Source: Sphingomonas sp. Leaf20 | Lineage (GTDB): Bacteria > Pseudomonadota > Alphaproteobacteria > Sphingomonadales > Sphingomonadaceae | NCBI RefSeq assembly: GCF_001421535.1 | Contig: NZ_LMKN01000008.1 | Location: 264,855-328,854, forward strand | DNA length: 64,000 bases | Direction of reading: 5' to 3' | Shown here: positions 59,414 to 64,000 of the stretch, piece after piece | Layout of the letters: each line of letters begins with the position of its first letter | How positions within the stretch are numbered: position 1 is the first letter of the stretch | The notes under the pieces: generated by a model | The model's input: only the letters and a program-made list of their open reading frames with translations | What the model was told of the DNA's origin: nothing | Databases searched by the model: none | Made by a program: the position numbers and the translations under genes

Positions 59414-60264
59414 TGCGTAGCGTGAAAACACTTTTCATTGCTCTTGCAATTACTTGCAATCATGCTGCTGTCGCGCGGGTTTTTGCTGTGGCGCTGGCGC
59501 GCGAGGCGGGGTGGCAATCGGCAGTGATCCCGGCCGGCGATTTCGATCTGGTGGTGGCGCAGCGTCCCGGCCGCGGCAGCTCGAACGTCCTCACCGTGTA
59601 TGTCGAAGGCGACGGCCTGGCCTATGCCGCCCCCGGCCGCCGGGCGATGGATCCCACCCCGACCGATCCGCTCGCGCTGCGGCTGGCCTTGCAGCATCCA
59701 GGGAGCGGGCCGGTCGCCTGGCTCGCGCGACCCTGCCAATACGGTCCCCGAGCCCGAAATTGCCGCAGCGACTATTGGAGCATCGCCCGCTTTGCCCCCG
59801 CGGTGATCGACAGCGCCGGTGCCGCGCTGGACCGGCTCAAGGCCGATGCCGGCGGCGCATCCCGGGTCATTCTCGTCGGATATTCGGGCGGTGGCGCGCT
59901 GGCGGCGCTGTTGGCGGAGCGACGCGCTGACGTCGCCGCGCTGGTGACGATTGCCGCCAACCTCGATCTCAGTGCGTGGACCGCCGCCCATCGGCTGACG
60001 CCGCTGTCGGGCTCGGTTGATCCGGCGATCGACGCGGCGCGGCTGTCACGGCTGCCGCAGGTGCATATCGTTGGCGGTGACGATCGCACCGTCTCGCCGG
60101 CAATCGCGCGCGCCTTTGTGGCGCATATGGCAGCCGATGCGCCGGCGACGATCGTGATCGTTCCGGGACAGGACCATCATTGCTGCTGGGCTGCGCGCTG
60201 GCCCGAGCTCGCGATGCACGGCGATCTGGCACATATTCCGGGCTGGGGACCGGAGGCGCCATGA
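59413..60264 (+). CDS. Exported alpha/beta hydrolase
   Basis: A 283-residue protein with an N-terminal signal-like segment (VKTLFIALAITCNHAAVARVF), a nucleophile motif GYSGGG and a late His (GQDHHCCW). Serine esterase or lipase is the likely class; the substrate is unknown. It overlaps hldE by four bases (ATGA), so it belongs to the hldE operon. Confidence 0.75.
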   Translation: MRSVKTLFIALAITCNHAAVARVFAVALAREAGWQSAVIPAGDFDLVVAQRPGRGSSNVLTVYVEGDGLAYAAPGRRAMDPTPTDPLALRLALQHPGSGPVAWLARPCQYGPRARNCRSDYWSIARFAPAVIDSAGAALDRLKADAGGASRVILVGYSGGGALAALLAERRADVAALVTIAANLDLSAWTAAHRLTPLSGSVDPAIDAARLSRLPQVHIVGGDDRTVSPAIARAFVAHMAADAPATIVIVPGQDHHCCWAARWPELAMHGDLAHIPGWGPEAP

Positions 60265-61679
60265 CCCGAAGCGTGTCGCTGTCCGGGCGCCCCCATGTGC
60301 TGGTGGTCGGTGATGCCATGGTCGATCGCTACATCATCGGCGAGACGCACCGCATCTCGCCGGAAGCGCCGGTACCGGTGGTGTGTGCCGGCCGCGAGGA
60401 GGCGCGCGCGGGTGGCGCCGCGAACGTGGCGGCCAACGTCGCCGGGTTGGGGACGCGGTGCAGCCTGCTGACGATCCGTGGCGATGACGGCGCAGGCACG
60501 GAGCTCGTCCGGCTGATGGCGGAGCACGGCGTCACGCTCGATGCCGTGGTGGAGACCGGCGAGCGTACGACGCAGAAGACGCGGCTGATCTCCGGTGTTC
60601 AGCAGATCGCGCGGATCGACCAGGACGGCACCACCGGCGCGGCGGCGCGAGCGGAGCTGGCGAAGCGGTTCGAGCGCCGTCTGGACGGCGTCCAGGCGGT
60701 GATCTTCTCCGATTACGACAAGGGTGCGCTCGCTGATCTGCCAGCGCTGATCGCCGTTGCGCGCCGCCGCGGCGTGCCCAGCTATGTCGATCCCAAGGCG
60801 CCCGATGCCGCGCGTTATGCCGGTGCCACGCTGCTCAAGCCCAATGCGCGCGAGTTCCACGCGTTGTTCGGGCCTTGCGCGGAGGAGCGGATCGCGGAGC
60901 GCGCGGTGCAGGCGCTAGCCGAGCTGGATCTCGACTGTCTCGTCGTCACGCGCGGTGCAAAGGGGATTCTGATGGTGTCGCGCACGGGTGAGGTGGTCGA
61001 GCACCCCACCGAGGCGCTGGAGGTGTTCGACGTGACCGGCGCCGGCGACACGATCATCGCCGCGCTGGTCGCGGGCATCGTCGAAGGACTGCCGATCGCC
61101 GCCGCGATCGATCGGGCGAACGTTGCCGCCAGCATCGCCGTATCGCGCCCGGGCACCTATGTCGTCACGCGCGCCGATCTGGACGAGCGGCTGCATCGGC
61201 GCACCCATGGCGCGAGCAAGCTGGTATCGCTGCCGCTGCTCACCGCGCGGCTGCGCCAGGCGCGGGCCGGTGGTGCGCGGATCGTGTTCACCAATGGCTG
61301 TTTCGACATCCTCCATGCGGGCCATGTCCGCCTGCTCGATATGGCACGGCGCAAGGGCGACCTGCTCGTCGTCGGGTTGAATTCGGATGCGTCGGTGCGG
61401 CGGCTGAAGGGGCGCGCGCGTCCCGTGAACGGACTTGCCGACCGCGCCGAGGTTCTCAGTGCGCTCGCGGCGGTCGATCATGTCGTGGCGTTCGACGACG
61501 ATACGCCGCTCGACCTGATCCGGGCGATCGCACCCGACATCCTGGTCAAGGGCGGCGACTATAGCGCCGAGACCATCGTGGGTGCCGATCTGGTCCGCGA
61601 TGCGGGCGGCGAAGTGGTCATCACCCCGCTGCTGGCGGGGCGATCGACGACCGGGATCGTCGCGGCCATGACCCCGTGA
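60261..61679 (+). CDS. hldE: Bifunctional heptose-7-phosphate kinase / heptose-1-phosphate adenylyltransferase
   Basis: The 472-residue protein has an N-terminal PfkB-type kinase (VVGDAMVDRYIIGETHRISPEAPVPVV; GAGDTIIAAL near residues 260-270) and a C-terminal cytidylyltransferase-like domain (FTNGCFDILHAGHVRLLDMARRKGD, VVGLNSDASVRRLKG). It makes ADP-heptose precursors for the lipopolysaccharide core. Confidence 0.95.
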   Translation: MTRSVSLSGRPHVLVVGDAMVDRYIIGETHRISPEAPVPVVCAGREEARAGGAANVAANVAGLGTRCSLLTIRGDDGAGTELVRLMAEHGVTLDAVVETGERTTQKTRLISGVQQIARIDQDGTTGAAARAELAKRFERRLDGVQAVIFSDYDKGALADLPALIAVARRRGVPSYVDPKAPDAARYAGATLLKPNAREFHALFGPCAEERIAERAVQALAELDLDCLVVTRGAKGILMVSRTGEVVEHPTEALEVFDVTGAGDTIIAALVAGIVEGLPIAAAIDRANVAASIAVSRPGTYVVTRADLDERLHRRTHGASKLVSLPLLTARLRQARAGGARIVFTNGCFDILHAGHVRLLDMARRKGDLLVVGLNSDASVRRLKGRARPVNGLADRAEVLSALAAVDHVVAFDDDTPLDLIRAIAPDILVKGGDYSAETIVGADLVRDAGGEVVITPLLAGRSTTGIVAAMTP

Positions 61680-61752
61680 TCCCCCGCGCCGCGACGGCCA
61701 TGCCGCGTCCCAGCTGGCCGCACCCCCTCCATAGAGCGAGCCAGCCGCAGCT

Positions 61753-63924
61753 ATGACCACGTCACCGCAGACTCTGACCGTCGATCAGGCCCTCACCCAG
61801 GCCAACGCGCATTGGAATGCCGGACAGGCGGATCAGGCCGAACGGCTGTGCCAGCAGGTGCTCGCGCTCTGGCCCGGGCAGTCGGACGCGCTGCACCTGA
61901 TGGGGCTGATGGCGCATGCTTACGGCAATCTCGACGTTGCGATCGAGCATCTGCGCCGCGCCTGCCAGGCGCCGCGCGCGCCCGCCATCTATCAGAGCAA
62001 CCTGGCCGAGATGTGCCGCCAGAGTGGCCAGCTCGTCGACGCCGAGCAGGCCGGTCGCCGGGCGGTGGCGCTGGACGCCGGCCTGGTCGCCGGTTGGAAC
62101 AATCTCGGCATCGTCCTCCAGGAAGCGGGAAAGCTGGACGAGAGCCGGACATGCCTGGAACGGGTCGTGGCGCTTGAGCCGGGCTATGCCGAGGCGCAGA
62201 ACAATCTGGGCAACACGCTGAAGCGGCTCGGCCTGCTGGAAGAGGCGCGCGCGCGGTACCAGCAGGCGCTCGACCTCGTCCCGACCTATGCCGAAGCACT
62301 GAGCAACCTGTCCAACCTGCTCAACGATCTGGGATTGCACGACGAGGCGCTCGCCTATGCGCGTCGCGCGATCGAGGCCAATCCGCGCCTGTCCGACGCC
62401 TATGTCAACGCCGCCGCGGTGGAAGTCGCGCGCGATCGGTATGAGGACGCGCTGCGCTGGGTCAGTTCGCTGATGATCGCGGTGCCGATGCATGCCGGCG
62501 CGCTGGGGGTGCGGGCAACGATCCTGCGCCGGCTGGGCCGGCTGGACGAGGCGCTGGCCGACGCCCGCAGCGCGGTGGCGGCGGCGCCAGCGCCTGGCAA
62601 TGGGGAGGCGCTCAATATCCTGGGCGAGGTGCTGCAGGCGCAGGACAGGATCGACGAGGCGATGGCCGCGTACGACAGCGCCGCGCAGCTGCCGGGCTTC
62701 GGCCGTGAGAAGGCGCTGATCAACCGTGGCGTGGTGCTGATGGAGCAGGGTGATCGCGCGGCGGCCAGGACGGCGTTCGAGGGGGTTCTGGCACAATATC
62801 CGCGGTCCGCGTCCGCGTGGTTCAATCTGGCGGATCTGCATGACTTCATGCCCGGCGACCCGGCTATTCCGGCGATGGAGGCGCTGCTTGGCCCCGGCGG
62901 CGTTCAGGTGCAGGCGGATCGCACCGCGCTGCACTTCGCGATCGGCAAGGCATGGATGGACGCCGGCGACCCCGAGCGCGCCTTCACCCATCTCGATGCG
63001 GGCAACCGGCAGAAGCGGGCGACCTTCGCCTATGATGCCGACGCGATCGACAGCTGGTTCTCGGCCATCGCTGCCGCGTTTCCCGCAGCGATGTGCGCCC
63101 GCCCGCGCGCGGCGACCAAGGGCAGCGAGCGGGCCGTGTTCGTCGTCGGCATGCCGCGATCGGGTACGACGCTGATCGAGCAGATCCTCGCTTCGCATCC
63201 TGCCGTGGCCGGGGCAGGGGAGCTGGCGACGCTGCAGACCATCGTCCAGCAGGGCGGCGGCTATCCGGCGATCGCCCAGCAGCTCTCGGCGGAGACCGAA
63301 GTCGCGCTGGGGCAGCGATATCTGGACGCGACCGCGACGCTGGGTGGCAACCACCGTCGGCTGGTGGACAAGATGCCGTCGAATTTCCTGTTCGCCGGGC
63401 TGATCCACCGCATCCTGCCCGACGCGCGGATCGTGCATGTGCGGCGCGATCCCGCAGACACCTGCCTGTCCTGCTATACCAAGCTGTTCACGCGCGAGCA
63501 GTTGTTCAGCTACGACCAGATCGAGCTGGCACGCTTCTATCTCGGGTATGAACGGCTGATGGCGCACTGGCGCGCGGTGCTGCCGGCGGACCGGTTTCTG
63601 GAGGTGCGCTACGAGGATGTCGTGGCGGACATCGAGCCGGAAGCGCGCCGGTTGATCGAATTCTGTGGGCTCGACTGGGATCCCGGCTGTCTCGACTTCC
63701 ACACCACCGTCCGCACGATCCGCACCGCCAGCCTCAACCAGGTCCGGCGTCCGTTGTACCGCAGCAGCATCGGCCGCTGGCGCGCCTATGCGGATCACCT
63801 CGGACCGTTGCTCGAGACGCTTGGCATCGATCCTGCTGCGGCGCCGGCGGTCGCGCCCGTCGCGGCGACGCGCGCGACCAAGGCTGCGGCCAAGCGCGCG
63901 CAAAAACCCGTGGCGGGGCATTGA
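61753..63924 (+). CDS. TPR-repeat sulfotransferase
   Basis: The 723-residue protein has many TPR motifs (about 10-420: for example LEPGYAEAQNNLGNTLKRLGLLEEARARYQQAL) and a C-terminal PAPS-dependent sulfotransferase domain with GMPRSGTTLIEQIL (near 465) and VRRDPADTCLSCYT (near 560-575). Proteins with this layout may sulfate surface glycans or proteins. It follows hldE. Confidence 0.9.
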   Translation: MTTSPQTLTVDQALTQANAHWNAGQADQAERLCQQVLALWPGQSDALHLMGLMAHAYGNLDVAIEHLRRACQAPRAPAIYQSNLAEMCRQSGQLVDAEQAGRRAVALDAGLVAGWNNLGIVLQEAGKLDESRTCLERVVALEPGYAEAQNNLGNTLKRLGLLEEARARYQQALDLVPTYAEALSNLSNLLNDLGLHDEALAYARRAIEANPRLSDAYVNAAAVEVARDRYEDALRWVSSLMIAVPMHAGALGVRATILRRLGRLDEALADARSAVAAAPAPGNGEALNILGEVLQAQDRIDEAMAAYDSAAQLPGFGREKALINRGVVLMEQGDRAAARTAFEGVLAQYPRSASAWFNLADLHDFMPGDPAIPAMEALLGPGGVQVQADRTALHFAIGKAWMDAGDPERAFTHLDAGNRQKRATFAYDADAIDSWFSAIAAAFPAAMCARPRAATKGSERAVFVVGMPRSGTTLIEQILASHPAVAGAGELATLQTIVQQGGGYPAIAQQLSAETEVALGQRYLDATATLGGNHRRLVDKMPSNFLFAGLIHRILPDARIVHVRRDPADTCLSCYTKLFTREQLFSYDQIELARFYLGYERLMAHWRAVLPADRFLEVRYEDVVADIEPEARRLIEFCGLDWDPGCLDFHTTVRTIRTASLNQVRRPLYRSSIGRWRAYADHLGPLLETLGIDPAAAPAVAPVAATRATKAAAKRAQKPVAGH

Positions 63925-63932
63925 GCGGCGCG

Positions 63933-64000
63933 GTGACGGACCCCGGGGCATTGGAGGCGCAGGCGAAGCTGCTGTTGGCAGCAGGGCGCGGTGCCGAGGT
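63933..64000 (+). CDS. Start of a following gene (partial)
   Basis: A frame with GTG at 63933 begins ALEAQAKLLLAAGRGAEV after a few residues and runs off the window. The helical repeat-like text suggests another TPR-type protein, but too little is visible to name it. Confidence 0.4.
   Translation, partial: MTDPGALEAQAKLLLAAGRGAE

Overview
The window looks like a chromosomal segment of a Sphingomonas-like alphaproteobacterium. GC-rich coding, the neighbourhoods thiL-nusB-hisD-hisG and cobS-cobT-bolA-J-protein, a very large NAD-glutamate dehydrogenase, and dispersed intergenic repeats all point that way. No species can be named from the sequence alone.

Region 1 (1-19,804) is ordinary chromosome, mostly on the minus strand: the start of a probable H+-pyrophosphatase, thiL, nusB, hisD/hisG, a DUF2332 protein, an RcnB-like periplasmic protein, an epoxide-hydrolase-like enzyme, pirin, Nudix, GST, BolA, a J-domain protein, a DUF922 protein, an RHH protein, CobT/CobS, the 1560-residue glutamate dehydrogenase and a PAS_5 protein. 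Four intergenic repeats and one 31-bp inverted repeat lie between these genes.

Region 2 (19,836-52,438) is a 32.6-kb integrated island in the 3' half of a tRNA-Thr(CGT) gene. The last 45 bp of the tRNA, from anticodon loop to CCA, are duplicated exactly at the far end. The left 4.5 kb is a mosaic: five degenerate copies of a roughly 115-bp sequence, four of them starting with the tRNA 3' end or a decayed version, separate small cargo modules. Then come a complete Type I restriction-modification operon (hsdM-hsdS-hsdR), regulators and small unknowns, an interior VapE-type helicase and tyrosine integrase, a TerB-like/membrane pair, a uracil-DNA-glycosylase-like gene beside an unknown divergent gene, a candidate SOS-box operon, two GGDEF proteins (one degenerate), a LuxR-type regulator, an outer-membrane barrel, and a 986-residue muramidase-like/RTX/vWA/cadherin-like secreted protein next to the right attachment site.

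Region 3 (52,439-57,667) is more accessory DNA: a decayed IS3-family element with intact-looking terminal repeats but three reading-frame lesions, and a lipoprotein/caspase-Sel1 operon of lower GC.

Region 4 (57,668-64,000) returns to GC-rich chromosome with sugar and heptose functions: an AGE-family epimerase, gmhB, a hydrolase apparently coupled to an 8-codon minicistron, hldE, and a TPR-sulfotransferase.

The most novel-looking items are the modular left end of the island with decayed attachment sites, the secreted muramidase-like/vWA protein with a possible partner gene, and the caspase-Sel1/lipoprotein pair.
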